In this document: one piece after another, positions 26,906-36,669 of the stretch
How the letters are laid out: each line of letters starts with the position of its first letter
Position numbering within the stretch: position 1 is the first letter of the stretch
NCBI GenBank assembly: GCA_000293845.2
Contig: ALYF01000001.1
Location: 1 to 64,000 of the forward strand
Length of the DNA stretch: 64,000 bases
Reading direction: 5' to 3'
Origin: an alpha proteobacterium IMCC14465
GTDB taxonomy: Bacteria > Pseudomonadota > Alphaproteobacteria > RS24
Translations under genes and position numbers: made by a program
The notes under the pieces: generated by a model
Database searches by the model: none
Seen by the model: the letters and a program-made list of their open reading frames with translations, nothing else
Told to the model about the DNA's origin: nothing

Positions 26906-28407
26906 CGGACAAACAACATCCCGCGCGGGCAGATTTTGAAAAAGTCTATAATGACGGGAAAGCCCAGCTTGTTAGTCAAAAGCTAAGCAGCGATCTTGAA
27001 ACACCTGTATCGGCTTATTTGAAACTTTGTCAGGATGAGACCTATAGTTTTTTGATGGAGTCCGTTCAGGACGGCGAAATCAGAGGGCGCTATTCCATGA
27101 TTGGTTTCGCGCCGGAAATGAGCATCAAAGTAGTCGACGGTACGGCTTATCTTAATGAAGACGCGCTAAATGACCCGACTGCCTTTAAAGCCCTGCCCGG
27201 CAATCCGATTGAGGAATTAAGCGCGCTCTTGCAACAAAATCAGATTGATATGCCAGAGGGCATGCCATCCATGGCGGCGGGCTGGTTCGGCTATATGGCC
27301 TATGACATGGTTCGCTATATGGAGACTTTGCCCTCGCAAAACCCGGATATACTTGGCCTGCCGGAAAGCATTTTCATCCGCCCATCTATTGTCGTCGTAT
27401 TTGATGATGCGACAGACACTATGCAAATCGTAACGCCCGTATATCCGCGCAAAAACATATCTGCCGAGGTGGCCTATGCGCAAGCCGCGCAAAGACTGAG
27501 CAACATATATGACCAGCTTCAGATAGCCCCGCCTCAACAAGATGTTAAAAGCATGTCGTCTTTAGAAGAGCCTAAATCCAATATGAGCCGCGCCGCATAT
27601 TTGGAAATGGTTGAGAAAGTTAAAGACTATATTGTAGCAGGCGATATTTTTCAGGGCGTAGTCAGCCAGCGCTTCAGCACGCCTTTTTCTCTGCCACCAT
27701 TTGAGCTGTATCGCTCCTTGCGGCGGGTGAACCCATCGCCCTATTTGTTTTATCTGAAAATGGATGATTTCTCTTTGGTTGGCTCCAGCCCTGAAGTGCT
27801 AGTTGGCCTCACGGGTAAGCAAGTCAATATCCGCCCGATTGCCGGCACACGAAAAATCGGTAAAAACCGCGAAGAAAACGCCCTAATTGCCGCCGATTTA
27901 CTCGCTGATGAAAAAGAACGCGCTGAACATTTAATGTTGCTTGATTTGGGCCGCAATGATGTCGGACGGGTCAGCGAAAAAGGCTCCGTTGAGGTCACAG
28001 AAGCATTTTCAATACTCCAGGCCTCGCATGTCATTCACATTATCTCCAATGTTGTCGGGACACTGGCAGAAGATAGCGACTTTATTGATGCGCTTATGGC
28101 TGGTTTTCCGGCAGGAACAGTCTCTGGTGCGCCAAAAATCAGAGCCATGGAAATCATTGACGAGCTAGAAGCTGAAAAAAGAGGTGTCTATGCGGGCTGT
28201 GTCGGTTATTTTTCAGCTAATGGGGATATGGATACATGCATTACACTCCGGACGGGGATTGTGAAAGACGACAAACTTTACGTTCAAGCCGGCGCGGGTG
28301 TCGTTTATGACTCCGTTCCTGAAATGGAATATGAAGAAACCGTCAATAAAGCGATGGCCCTTTTCAGGGCGGCGGAAGCGGCCATTGAACAGAACAGGCC
28401 TGATTGA
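26902..28407 (+). CDS. trpE: Anthranilate synthase component I
   Basis: Chorismate-utilising large subunit making anthranilate with TrpG-derived ammonia. 501 residues. N-terminal regulatory region with KLCQDETYSFLMESV (tryptophan-binding LLES-like element), then the catalytic domain: FQGVVSQRFSTPF, SPYLFYLKMDDFSLVGSSPEVLV, RPIAGTRKIG, ERAEHLMLLDLGRNDVGRV and GFPAGTVSGAPKIRAMEII. Translationally coupled to ppiD through a 4-bp overlap, which leaves no room for a leader-peptide attenuator. Confidence 0.98.
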   Translation: MTDKQHPARADFEKVYNDGKAQLVSQKLSSDLETPVSAYLKLCQDETYSFLMESVQDGEIRGRYSMIGFAPEMSIKVVDGTAYLNEDALNDPTAFKALPGNPIEELSALLQQNQIDMPEGMPSMAAGWFGYMAYDMVRYMETLPSQNPDILGLPESIFIRPSIVVVFDDATDTMQIVTPVYPRKNISAEVAYAQAAQRLSNIYDQLQIAPPQQDVKSMSSLEEPKSNMSRAAYLEMVEKVKDYIVAGDIFQGVVSQRFSTPFSLPPFELYRSLRRVNPSPYLFYLKMDDFSLVGSSPEVLVGLTGKQVNIRPIAGTRKIGKNREENALIAADLLADEKERAEHLMLLDLGRNDVGRVSEKGSVEVTEAFSILQASHVIHIISNVVGTLAEDSDFIDALMAGFPAGTVSGAPKIRAMEIIDELEAEKRGVYAGCVGYFSANGDMDTCITLRTGIVKDDKLYVQAGAGVVYDSVPEMEYEETVNKAMALFRAAEAAIEQNRPD

Positions 28408-28415
28408 TTAGAAAA

Positions 28416-29048
28416 ATGATATTACTCATTGATAACTATGACAGTTTTACATTTAATATTGTTCATTTCCTGAGTGATTTGGGCATGGATACCCATGTCG
28501 TGCGTAATGATAAAATCACACCTCAAGAGGCGCTTGATATGTCGCCTGACGCCATTGTTATCTCACCTGGCCCTTGCACCCCGAATGAAGCGGGTATTTG
28601 CCTTGCCCTCATAAAAGCAGCCGCAGAGGCTGATAAACCTGTGCCGGTATTTGGCATTTGTTTGGGGCATCAATCCATTGGTCAAGCATTTGGGGGAGAC
28701 GTTATCTCCTGTCACGAGATTAAGCACGGCAAGCTCAGCAAGATTACACATGATGGAAAAGGCTTGTTTGAAGGTCTACCCAATCCGTTAAATGTGACGC
28801 GTTATCATTCGCTGGTCGTATCACCCGACAATCTGCCGGATTGCCTTGAGATCACAGCGCAAACAGATGATGGGATTATTATGGGCATATCTCATAAAAC
28901 CCTGCCTATTCACAGCGTTCAATTTCATCCAGAAAGCATTGCAACGCAACAGGGGCACGACTTATTAGCGAATTTCCTGACCGCGGCTGGATGCACCCCT
29001 TCTGCACCGCCACCTGCCCATAATCTTGAATTGGAAAATCTCTCATGA
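28416..29048 (+). CDS. trpG: Anthranilate synthase component II (glutamine amidotransferase)
   Basis: Class I glutaminase supplying ammonia to TrpE. 210 residues. Seen: MILLIDNYDSFTFN, SPGPCTPNEAG, the nucleophile in VFGICLGHQ and the His/Glu pair in QFHPESIATQQG. The ATG at 28416, 8 nt after the trpE stop, matches family N-termini; an upstream TTG at 28404 overlapping trpE adds four unconserved residues. It overlaps trpD by 4 bp (ATGA). Confidence 0.97.
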   Translation: MILLIDNYDSFTFNIVHFLSDLGMDTHVVRNDKITPQEALDMSPDAIVISPGPCTPNEAGICLALIKAAAEADKPVPVFGICLGHQSIGQAFGGDVISCHEIKHGKLSKITHDGKGLFEGLPNPLNVTRYHSLVVSPDNLPDCLEITAQTDDGIIMGISHKTLPIHSVQFHPESIATQQGHDLLANFLTAAGCTPSAPPPAHNLELENLS

Positions 29049-30082
29049 GCGATACCGATACAATGAAACCCTTTATGTCCATTCTGGCCTCCGGTAAAAG
29101 CCTTACCAAAGCCGAAGCGGGAGACGCCTTCAAAACCATCTTAAGCGGGGCGGCAACACCCGGACAAATCGGAGCGTTTTTGATGGCATTAAGCCAGCGC
29201 GGCGAAACACTTGATGAATTGCTGGCAGGGGCTGAACTCATGCGCGAGCTCGTCGTGAGCGTGGATGCGCCAGAGAATGCTATCGACACATGCGGCACGG
29301 GCGGCGATGCGGGTAGCGCAGGTGGTGGGACATATAACATCTCAACTGCTGTCGCATTTGTTCTGGCAGGATGCGGTGTTCCCGTCGCCAAGCACGGCAA
29401 TCGTTCGCTTAGTTCAAAATCTGGATCATCAGAAGTATTGGAGCAAATGGGCGTGAATCTCGCGCTCAGCCCAGAACGCATCAGCACTTGCATTCATGAA
29501 GCCGGTATGGGCTTTATGTTCGCCCCGGCGCATCACAGTGCCATGAAACATGTTGGCCCCGTCCGCGCAGAGCTGGGGATACGCACGATTTTTAATCTGC
29601 TCGGCCCGATGTCCAATCCGGCGGCGGCAAAATATCAACTCATGGGTGTGTTTGATAATAAATGGCTCACCCCATTGGCAGAAACCCTCAAAGGACTTGG
29701 CTCCCAAAAAGCATGGGTCGTTCACGGCTCTGACGGGCTGGACGAGATAACCACCACAGGGCCCACTTCGGTTGCAGCACTGGAGAATGGCGAGGTACAC
29801 CGCTTTGAAGTATCACCGGAGGACGCCAAGCTCCCAATCGCCATGCCGGAAGACTTGCGTGGCGGCACGCCAGAGGAAAACGCAACCGCTATGAAGTCCC
29901 TCCTTGCAGGTAAACAATCAGCCTATCGGGACATTGTGGTGCTGAACAGCGCGGCTGGGCTAATTGTTGCCGGTCAAGCCGATAATCTTGAAAGCGGGGC
30001 GCGCATGGCAGAACAAGCCATTGACGCCGGCAAGGCACAAAACGCGCTCGACAAACTCGTCGAGATTTCGCAACAGGGCTAA
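29045..30082 (+). CDS. trpD: Anthranilate phosphoribosyltransferase
   Basis: Transfers the phosphoribosyl group of PRPP to anthranilate. 345 residues. Seen: the diagnostic [24 protein letters not shown] loop region, [52 protein letters not shown] and [16 protein letters not shown]. Start overlaps the trpG stop by 4 bp. One base separates its stop from trpC. Confidence 0.98.
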   Translation: MSDTDTMKPFMSILASGKSLTKAEAGDAFKTILSGAATPGQIGAFLMALSQRGETLDELLAGAELMRELVVSVDAPENAIDTCGTGGDAGSAGGGTYNISTAVAFVLAGCGVPVAKHGNRSLSSKSGSSEVLEQMGVNLALSPERISTCIHEAGMGFMFAPAHHSAMKHVGPVRAELGIRTIFNLLGPMSNPAAAKYQLMGVFDNKWLTPLAETLKGLGSQKAWVVHGSDGLDEITTTGPTSVAALENGEVHRFEVSPEDAKLPIAMPEDLRGGTPEENATAMKSLLAGKQSAYRDIVVLNSAAGLIVAGQADNLESGARMAEQAIDAGKAQNALDKLVEISQQG

Positions 30083-30083
30083 C

Positions 30084-30872
30084 ATGACTGATATTCTGCA
30101 AAAAATTTCTGATTATAAAAAACTGGAAATTGCAGCCGCAAAATCTGCATTACCTCTTGATGCGCTGACCACCAAAGCAGAAGCCGCCGACAATGTGCGC
30201 GGCTTTGAAGCCGCCTTACGCGCGAAACGCAGTCAGGGTAAAACAGGACTGATAGCCGAAATTAAAAAAGCCAGCCCATCCAAAGGTCTTATCCGTGAGG
30301 ATTTTAACCCACCCCTTCTCGCGCAAGCTTATGAAGAAGGTGGCGCGGCTTGTCTGTCGGTTCTGACAGACACACCAAGCTTTCAAGGCGCGCCAGAATT
30401 TTTGGGTCAGGCGCGCAATGCTTGCGCCCTGCCCGTCTTACGCAAGGACTTTATGTTCGACACCTATCAGGTCGCTGAGGCGCGCGCATGGGGTGGCGAT
30501 TGCATCCTTATCATCATGGCAGCTGTGACAGATGCCGAAGCGCGTGATCTGCAAGTCGCCGCTCACGATTGGAAAATGGATGTGCTGTTTGAGGTCCATG
30601 ATGAGGCCGAGCTCACCCGCGCCCTCGCCCTTAATCCGACCATGTTGGGAATTAACAACCGTAATCTGAGAGATTTTTCGGTCAGCCTGGATACCACCTT
30701 TCAACTTTGTGCGGCGGTGCCGGATGACTGTCTGGTTGTGAGCGAAAGTGGGATTTATACCCCCCAAGACGTGCACCTGCTCGCCTCGGCTGACGTCACG
30801 ACCATACTGGTCGGCGAGAGCTTAATGCGCCAACAAAATCTTAGTGACGCGACAAAAACACTTCTTTCTTAA
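30084..30872 (+). CDS. trpC: Indole-3-glycerol phosphate synthase
   Basis: Closes the indole ring from CdRP. 262 residues, a stand-alone TrpC (no TrpF fusion). Seen: [18 protein letters not shown], the catalytic [40 protein letters not shown] and [13 protein letters not shown]. The ATG at 30084 fits the [13 protein letters not shown]-terminus. In related genomes moaC and moeA follow; here lexA is next with only a 114-bp promoter region. Confidence 0.97.
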   Translation: MTDILQKISDYKKLEIAAAKSALPLDALTTKAEAADNVRGFEAALRAKRSQGKTGLIAEIKKASPSKGLIREDFNPPLLAQAYEEGGAACLSVLTDTPSFQGAPEFLGQARNACALPVLRKDFMFDTYQVAEARAWGGDCILIIMAAVTDAEARDLQVAAHDWKMDVLFEVHDEAELTRALALNPTMLGINNRNLRDFSVSLDTTFQLCAAVPDDCLVVSESGIYTPQDVHLLASADVTTILVGESLMRQQNLSDATKTLLS

Positions 30873-30881
30873 AATTCGTGC

Positions 30882-30932
30882 TTGACAGATTCGCATGAAC
30901 CAAACTAGAACATTCATGTTGATGTTTTGTTC
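30882..30932 (+). promoter_or_regulatory. lexA promoter with near-consensus SOS box
   Basis: A -35 TTGACA (30882-30887) and a -10-like TAGAAC (30906-30911) with an 18-bp spacer precede GTTG-ATGTTTT-GTTC (30918-30932). This differs by one base from the alphaproteobacterial LexA site GTTC-N7-GTTC and covers the predicted transcription start, so autorepression is expected. Placement supports it; the mismatch lowers certainty. Confidence 0.6.
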
Positions 30933-30986
30933 TGTTTGCTGGTGATGTTCACTGCTTTGACGGATTTTGCATTTAAGGAGCTGATT

Positions 30987-31667
30987 ATGCTTACCAATAA
31001 ACAACATGAATTGCTTATGTTTATTAGTGAACGCCTCAAAGAGAAAGGCGTTGCGCCTTCTTTTGACGAAATGAAGGAAGCCCTGAATCTGCGCTCCAAA
31101 TCCGGCATTCACAGACTAATCACAGCATTGGAAGAGCGCGGTTTTATCCGCAGACTCGCGCACCGTGCCCGTGCTCTCGAAATTATTAAAATGCCGGATG
31201 CCGCATCTCCGAGTCTGGCAATCTCCAATCATACCCCTGCTCCAATGCCAGCTTCTATGGATGTTGACGCCTCCAATGACAATAATTCCGTCAGCCTATG
31301 CGTCATGGGTCGGATTGCGGCAGGCACGCCAATCGAGGCCATTCAAGAAGAAACACATCGCATCAGCGTCCCCCTCGAAATTATGCGCAGTGGTGAGCAT
31401 TACGCGCTCGAAGTTAATGGCGACTCCATGATTGATGCCGGTATTCTTGACGGTGACACGGCGATTATTCAACGCAGTGACTCAGCGGAAAGCGGAGACA
31501 TTGTGGTGGCGCTGGTTGAGGAGCATGAAGCAACGCTTAAAAGATTGCGCCGCAAAGGTGATATGATTGCTCTGGAAGCCGCAAACCCTGCCTATGAAAC
31601 CCGCTTGTTCAAATCCAATCAAGTGCGCGTTCAAGGTCGGCTTGTCGGTATCATCCGTAAATATTAA
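30987..31667 (+). CDS. lexA: LexA SOS repressor
   Basis: Represses DNA-damage genes and self-cleaves with RecA filaments. 226 residues from ATG 30987, which has AAGGAG 7 nt upstream; a longer in-frame start at 30927 is inside the operator region and is rejected. Winged HTH 1-~65 ([33 protein letters not shown]). Cleavage site Ala112-Gly113 in [11 protein letters not shown]; catalytic dyad Ser147 (GDSMIDAG) and Lys185 (EATLKRL). Convergent with comEC (3 bp between stops). A perfect target site occurs at 54715-54729 upstream of a tiny gene. Confidence 0.98.
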   Translation: MLTNKQHELLMFISERLKEKGVAPSFDEMKEALNLRSKSGIHRLITALEERGFIRRLAHRARALEIIKMPDAASPSLAISNHTPAPMPASMDVDASNDNNSVSLCVMGRIAAGTPIEAIQEETHRISVPLEIMRSGEHYALEVNGDSMIDAGILDGDTAIIQRSDSAESGDIVVALVEEHEATLKRLRRKGDMIALEAANPAYETRLFKSNQVRVQGRLVGIIRKY

Positions 31668-31670
31668 GGC

Positions 31671-33734
31671 TTAATCCAGCCATATTCTTTTGTTGGTTTT
31701 GCGCCCACCTGCAAAATGGATTGGCGCCTCGTCACCAGTATTAAAATCATAAAATAATGTCTCCCCCGGCTTTGACATTTTGTGGTGGAACACCACAGGA
31801 CAAGCAAACGTCTTTTTGCTTGCTGTCGCCAAAAGAACAATATCCGCCTTGGTACAAGCCTCAGCCATGCCTGATGTTTTATAAATAACAGCCAGCTTCT
31901 TGTCTTTTAGAGGCAAATAACAAACAGGCCGATCGCAAATCTTTTGTACATCTCTGGCCTTGCGGTCATCACCGTCACTTAGCAACCAGCGTGATGGCAC
32001 AAAACTATTTTTTGTTTTGGACATAATCGCGAGTGAACCGTCCAATTGTCGCGCTGCTACATGACTGGCATTCCCATTAATTATCAAATCCGGCTTCTTG
32101 CCCTGCCCCATTAAGAGCGTTGCCAGCAGAAGCACCGGCCATGCAGCATATCGTAATTTGCTTTTAACAAAACACAGCCAAATCAAGCCAATACCAAAAA
32201 GCGGTAAGGCAATCTTAGGCGAAGCCGCAATATAGGTTACCGGAGATGGAAGCGTGAGACACCAATTTGCTGCCAGAAGTGTCTGCTCAATCCCCCACTG
32301 CATAATCATAAGTGGTATTTTTTCAGCACCAAATGGCATGGCAATAAGAGCCGCCATAGCCGCAGGCATAATCACCACGCCCAATATTGGCATAGCCAAA
32401 AGATTGGCGTGCAGACCATAGATGCCAATAAGGTTGAAATGGATAATCCCGACATAACCCGTTGTTAAACCCGCAATAATGCTGGTCATAAACAGAGCGA
32501 TAAAATATAGACAAATAAGCCGTAGGTTTTTCTCGACGGCCCCAATCTTACGTTTCGGCCATGGCATTAACCGGCCTCTTCCATAGACTTCATAAAAAGC
32601 CACAAGCGCCACCACAGCCGAAAATGACATTTGAAAACTTGCCTGCATCACAGATTGCGGGTCGATAAGCAAAACCCCTAAAGCGGCAAGCGCCACATTG
32701 CGCATGGTCAGTGCCGCACGCCCCAAAATAATAGCGAGAAACACCAGAGACATCATCATGAAAGCGCGCTGTGTCGCCACCATTCCACCTGAGATAAACA
32801 GATAAAAAAGCCCAAATGACCACGCAACAATAACCCGGGCAATGCGCGTATTATGGGATTGTACCAGCACCGGAAAAAAGGCCAGCAAGAGCCCCAACAA
32901 GGCGTAGATAGTTCCCGCAAACATCGCCATATGCATGCCGGAAATTGCCAGCATATGCGCAAGCCCGGTATGACGCAGCGTTTCCCTATCGGCGGGTTTA
33001 ATCTGCCCGCGCACACCTGTAATCAATGCTGCCGCAATACCACCTGCCGAAGGTGACATGCCAGATGTGATGCGGTCAGATAAAGCCAATCTTTTTTGGG
33101 CGAGCCAAAATGAAAAACGCTCCCGAAACGAAACATCACGATCCGATTTATCTATATTCCCGCACGTAATAGATTTAAATTCTCTAACGAAACCAACCGC
33201 ACCTTCTTGGCGAAAATGCGCCACAAAGCGCGGCTCATATCCTGCGGGCCAGATAGCGAATTCCCCCGGCCTGAGTTGCAGACGAACAGAAACCTCACAA
33301 CCAGGCGCTGTGTTTTCCATATGAGCATGTGTGCCATAAACCCTGACACGGTGCGGGCGGTAACGCGGATGAATTTTCTCAGCCTGCAAAACCTTCAAGA
33401 TAAACAAGCTGCCATTCACACGTTTTTCTTGCCATTCAATCCGCGCTTCAATATCGGCTGTAACAGGATATTTCAAAAACGGGCTATCAGCGCGAAGTGT
33501 GGTGAATTGGGCAAACAGAAAACCGATTGCCGCAATCATCAGCGTTAAGCCAATATATCGAAATCTTTGATTAGGCTGACGCACACTTATTATCAGACCC
33601 AATCCGAGCAAAAGAAGAAAGGGAATTGCAGAGGGTTCAAAAGGCAGGCTGAAATAAGTGATTATACCCAAGGAGAAAATCACCGGTGTCCATAAAAAGA
33701 ACTGCCCTTTAAAACCATCATAAAAAAGGGACAT
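31671..33734 (-). CDS. comEC: ComEC/Rec2-family DNA-uptake channel
   Basis: 687-residue polytopic membrane protein. N-terminal DUF4131-like region with OB fold (about 40-180: VTADIEARIEWQEKRVNGS, RVRVYG), then the Competence domain with LAHMLAISGMHMAMFAGTIY and QRAFMMMSLVFLAIILGR. The C-terminal ~130 residues are soluble and lack metallo-beta-lactamase His/Asp motifs, as in many alphaproteobacterial versions. It would carry single-stranded DNA across the inner membrane. Other competence genes are not in this window, so natural transformation cannot be concluded. Divergent to gltX over 158 bp. Confidence 0.9.
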   Translation of the reverse strand: MSLFYDGFKGQFFLWTPVIFSLGIITYFSLPFEPSAIPFLLLLGLGLIISVRQPNQRFRYIGLTLMIAAIGFLFAQFTTLRADSPFLKYPVTADIEARIEWQEKRVNGSLFILKVLQAEKIHPRYRPHRVRVYGTHAHMENTAPGCEVSVRLQLRPGEFAIWPAGYEPRFVAHFRQEGAVGFVREFKSITCGNIDKSDRDVSFRERFSFWLAQKRLALSDRITSGMSPSAGGIAAALITGVRGQIKPADRETLRHTGLAHMLAISGMHMAMFAGTIYALLGLLLAFFPVLVQSHNTRIARVIVAWSFGLFYLFISGGMVATQRAFMMMSLVFLAIILGRAALTMRNVALAALGVLLIDPQSVMQASFQMSFSAVVALVAFYEVYGRGRLMPWPKRKIGAVEKNLRLICLYFIALFMTSIIAGLTTGYVGIIHFNLIGIYGLHANLLAMPILGVVIMPAAMAALIAMPFGAEKIPLMIMQWGIEQTLLAANWCLTLPSPVTYIAASPKIALPLFGIGLIWLCFVKSKLRYAAWPVLLLATLLMGQGKKPDLIINGNASHVAARQLDGSLAIMSKTKNSFVPSRWLLSDGDDRKARDVQKICDRPVCYLPLKDKKLAVIYKTSGMAEACTKADIVLLATASKKTFACPVVFHHKMSKPGETLFYDFNTGDEAPIHFAGGRKTNKRIWLD

Positions 33735-33892
33735 CAGCGTATTATTATTTGTTTTGATGACTGACGAACTCCTTGCGCTATGATATGAACGCAGAATTAA
33801 CGAACTGGTACGTTACTGTTCTGAAGAGTTTCTACTATTAGAGATGACGTCACCAGCAACTAAGGCGAGTATTCAGGAGAACTACAATCAAA

Positions 33893-35287
33893 ATGACCAG
33901 CTCTGAGACCCATATCATCACTCGATTTGCCCCCTCGCCGACTGGCTATCTACATATTGGCGGCGCACGTACGGCATTGTTCAGCTGGGCTTTTGCGCGC
34001 AAGCATCAAGGAACTTTTCTGCTCCGTATCGAAGATACGGATAGAGAGCGCTCAACCGATGATGCCATCCAAGCCATTCTTGACGGGCTGGATTGGCTTG
34101 AGCTAACGCCGGATGCCCCGCCCATTTTTCAACATCAAAATATTGAGCGCCATTGTGAGATTGTGAACCAGATGCTGGCTTCAGGCATCGCCTATAAATG
34201 CACTTGTACCAAAGAAGCACTGGACGACATGCGTGAAAAAGCCAAAGCAGGGGGTAAACCTATACGTTATGACGGCACATGCCGGAACAAAGAAACTGTG
34301 TCGGGTGATTTGCCTTTTACAGTTAGGTTCAAAGCACCACTTGAAGGCTTCACCCTATTAACAGATCTTGTGCAGGGTGACGTCCGCGTTGAAAACAATC
34401 AACTTGATGACCTTATTCTGCTGCGCTCGGACGGCACGCCAACCTATAATCTTTCAGTGGTGGTAGATGATCATGATATGAACATCACCCATGTTATTCG
34501 CGGTGATGACCATCTGACTAATGCAGTGCGGCAAAGCCAAATATTTGATGCGCTGTCATGGGCCCGCCCGGCCTATGCGCATATTCCGCTTATCCACGGG
34601 TCTGATGGGGCAAAGCTTTCCAAACGCCACGGCGCGCTGGGTGTCGAGGCCTACAAAGATATGGGTTTTCTGCCCGAGGCGATGCGTAACTATCTAGCAC
34701 GGCTCGGCTGGAGCCATGGCGATGATGAACTGTTTTCAACAGCAGAACTTGTCGACTGGTTTGATATTAGCGGGATTGGCAAATCTCCAGCTCGGCTGGA
34801 TATGGAAAAAATGCACGCCACCAATATTCATCATATTCAACAGGGCGATGAGGATGTGCTAGCGGATATCATTATGGATAAGCTTGCTCTTCCACTAACC
34901 GATAAAGAAAAGCTTTTGACGGCTTTGCCGCTGATGAAGAAAACCGCCAAAAGTCTGGATAATCTTGCCGATAATCTTCGGTTTTTATTCCTGACACGTC
35001 CCGTGCAACTGAATGAAAAAGCAGTTCAAAGCCTGACAGATGAGAAAATGGACAATGTTCGAAAAATCTTTCCCGCGCTACAAAATCTCGACATATGGGA
35101 CGAAGATGGCATTGCTGGTTTATTTGGTCAATTTATGGAAGAAAATGATGTGAAAATGGGGCAATTCGGCCCTGCCATGCGTAACATGCTCACAGGCGCA
35201 GGATCACCTCTAGGGGTCTATGATCTTCTGCTTTTACTCGGTAAGGACGAAAGCCTGGCAAGGTTGGAAGATATCCTTACAAAATAA
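33893..35287 (+). CDS. gltX: Glutamyl-tRNA synthetase
   Basis: Class I synthetase, 464 residues. HIGH motif region RFAPSPTGYLHIGGARTALF at 11-30 and KMSKS-like AKLSKRHGALG near 243; C-terminal helical anticodon-binding domain. Alphaproteobacteria commonly carry a second, non-discriminating paralogue; which type this is cannot be read from sequence by eye. AGGAG lies about 13 nt before the ATG, a longer spacing than usual. Upstream of gltA in the same direction. Confidence 0.96.
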   Translation: MTSSETHIITRFAPSPTGYLHIGGARTALFSWAFARKHQGTFLLRIEDTDRERSTDDAIQAILDGLDWLELTPDAPPIFQHQNIERHCEIVNQMLASGIAYKCTCTKEALDDMREKAKAGGKPIRYDGTCRNKETVSGDLPFTVRFKAPLEGFTLLTDLVQGDVRVENNQLDDLILLRSDGTPTYNLSVVVDDHDMNITHVIRGDDHLTNAVRQSQIFDALSWARPAYAHIPLIHGSDGAKLSKRHGALGVEAYKDMGFLPEAMRNYLARLGWSHGDDELFSTAELVDWFDISGIGKSPARLDMEKMHATNIHHIQQGDEDVLADIIMDKLALPLTDKEKLLTALPLMKKTAKSLDNLADNLRFLFLTRPVQLNEKAVQSLTDEKMDNVRKIFPALQNLDIWDEDGIAGLFGQFMEENDVKMGQFGPAMRNMLTGAGSPLGVYDLLLLLGKDESLARLEDILTK

Positions 35288-35367
35288 AGAAAAAACGCCT
35301 CTCCCTATGGTATTTTTGCTTCAGTTTAATTATATTGCCCACAATCACTCACGCTTAAGGAGTTCAA

Positions 35368-36669
35368 ATGAGCGAGTCTAAAGATGCGCCAGCCGCCAAG
35401 CTTGAATCTAATGGAAATGACTACAACCTTGACATCCATGACGGGAGCATAGGCCCCAGCGTTATTGACGTTTCAGGCTTATATGGCTCATCTGGTCAAT
35501 TTACTTATGACCCCGGCTTCACCTCTACGGCGAGTTGTAAATCTTCCATTACCTATATTGATGGCGAGGAAGGTACGCTTCTGCATCGCGGATACCCGAT
35601 TGAGCAATTGGCTGAAAAAGGTAATTTTATTGAAACCTGCTATTTGCTGATGCATGGCGAATTGCCGAATAGTGCCGAATTGCTGGAGTTTGAGCAAGCC
35701 ATAACCATGCACACTATGGTTCATGAGCAGCTACAGAAATTTTATTCAGGCTTTAGACGCGACGCCCACCCAATGGCCATTATGGTGGGTGTGGTTGGCG
35801 CGCTCTCCGCTTTCTATCATGACAGCACTGATATTAATGACCCTGAACAACGCAAAATTGCCAGTCGGCGTCTGATTGCCAAAATCCCAACAATCGCGGC
35901 TATGGCTTATAAATACCATATTGGTCAGCCCTTTGCATATCCGCAAAATAATCTCAGCTACGCGGCTAACTTCCTGCATATGTGCTTCTCTGTGCCAAGT
36001 GAACAAAGAGAAGTGAACCCTATTCTCGCGCGCGCAATGGACAGAATTTTCATTTTGCACGCCGACCATGAGCAAAATGCGTCCACTTCGACTGTCCGCC
36101 TCGCAGGGTCATCTGGTGCCAATCCGTTTGCTTGTATTGCTGCCGGCATTGCTTGCCTATGGGGACCAGCACATGGCGGAGCCAATGAAGCTGCATTGGA
36201 TATGCTCGCCGAGATTGGTTCTGTTGACCGCATTCCTGAATTTGTCAAACGCGCCAAGGATAAGAACGATCCGTTCCGTCTGATGGGTTTTGGTCATCGG
36301 GTTTATAAAAATTACGATCCGCGCGCACGCGTCATGCACAAAACCTGTCACGAGGTTTTAGGCGAGCTTGGCATTAAAGACGACCCACTACTGGACGTCG
36401 CAATGGAACTCGAACGCATCGCGCTCAGCGATGATTATTTTATCGAGAAAAAACTCTATCCGAATATCGATTTTTATTCCGGCATCACCTTGAAAGCGAT
36501 GGGCTTCCCAACAACCATGTTTACTGTGTTGTTTGCCCTTGCCAGAACAGTCGGTTGGGTATCCCAGTGGAATGAGATGATTGAAGACCCAAGCCAGCGA
36601 ATAGGGCGTCCACGCCAACTCTATATCGGCGCAACACAACGCGACTATGTCCCCGTTGAGAAACGCTAA
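35368..36669 (+). CDS. gltA: Citrate synthase (type II)
   Basis: Condenses acetyl-CoA and oxaloacetate; TCA entry. 433 residues, the length of the hexameric Gram-negative NADH-sensitive type. Seen: [18 protein letters not shown], catalytic His regions [12 protein letters not shown] and [24 protein letters not shown], and catalytic Asp in [14 protein letters not shown] is 6 nt before the ATG. Its stop abuts the convergent lpxB stop with no intervening base. Confidence 0.98.
   Translation: MSESKDAPAAKLESNGNDYNLDIHDGSIGPSVIDVSGLYGSSGQFTYDPGFTSTASCKSSITYIDGEEGTLLHRGYPIEQLAEKGNFIETCYLLMHGELPNSAELLEFEQAITMHTMVHEQLQKFYSGFRRDAHPMAIMVGVVGALSAFYHDSTDINDPEQRKIASRRLIAKIPTIAAMAYKYHIGQPFAYPQNNLSYAANFLHMCFSVPSEQREVNPILARAMDRIFILHADHEQNASTSTVRLAGSSGANPFACIAAGIACLWGPAHGGANEAALDMLAEIGSVDRIPEFVKRAKDKNDPFRLMGFGHRVYKNYDPRARVMHKTCHEVLGELGIKDDPLLDVAMELERIALSDDYFIEKKLYPNIDFYSGITLKAMGFPTTMFTVLFALARTVGWVSQWNEMIEDPSQRIGRPRQLYIGATQRDYVPVEKR

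Noticed and set aside
26880-26910. Tryptophan attenuator before trpE
   Set aside because: ppiD and trpE overlap by 4 bp, leaving no space for a leader peptide or terminator.
33787-33832. Two one-mismatch SOS-box-like sites (GAAC-N7-TAAC, GTTC-N7-TTTC) between comEC and gltX
   Set aside because: One-mismatch matches are common by chance, neither sits clearly on a promoter element, and damage induction of gltX or comEC has no support here.
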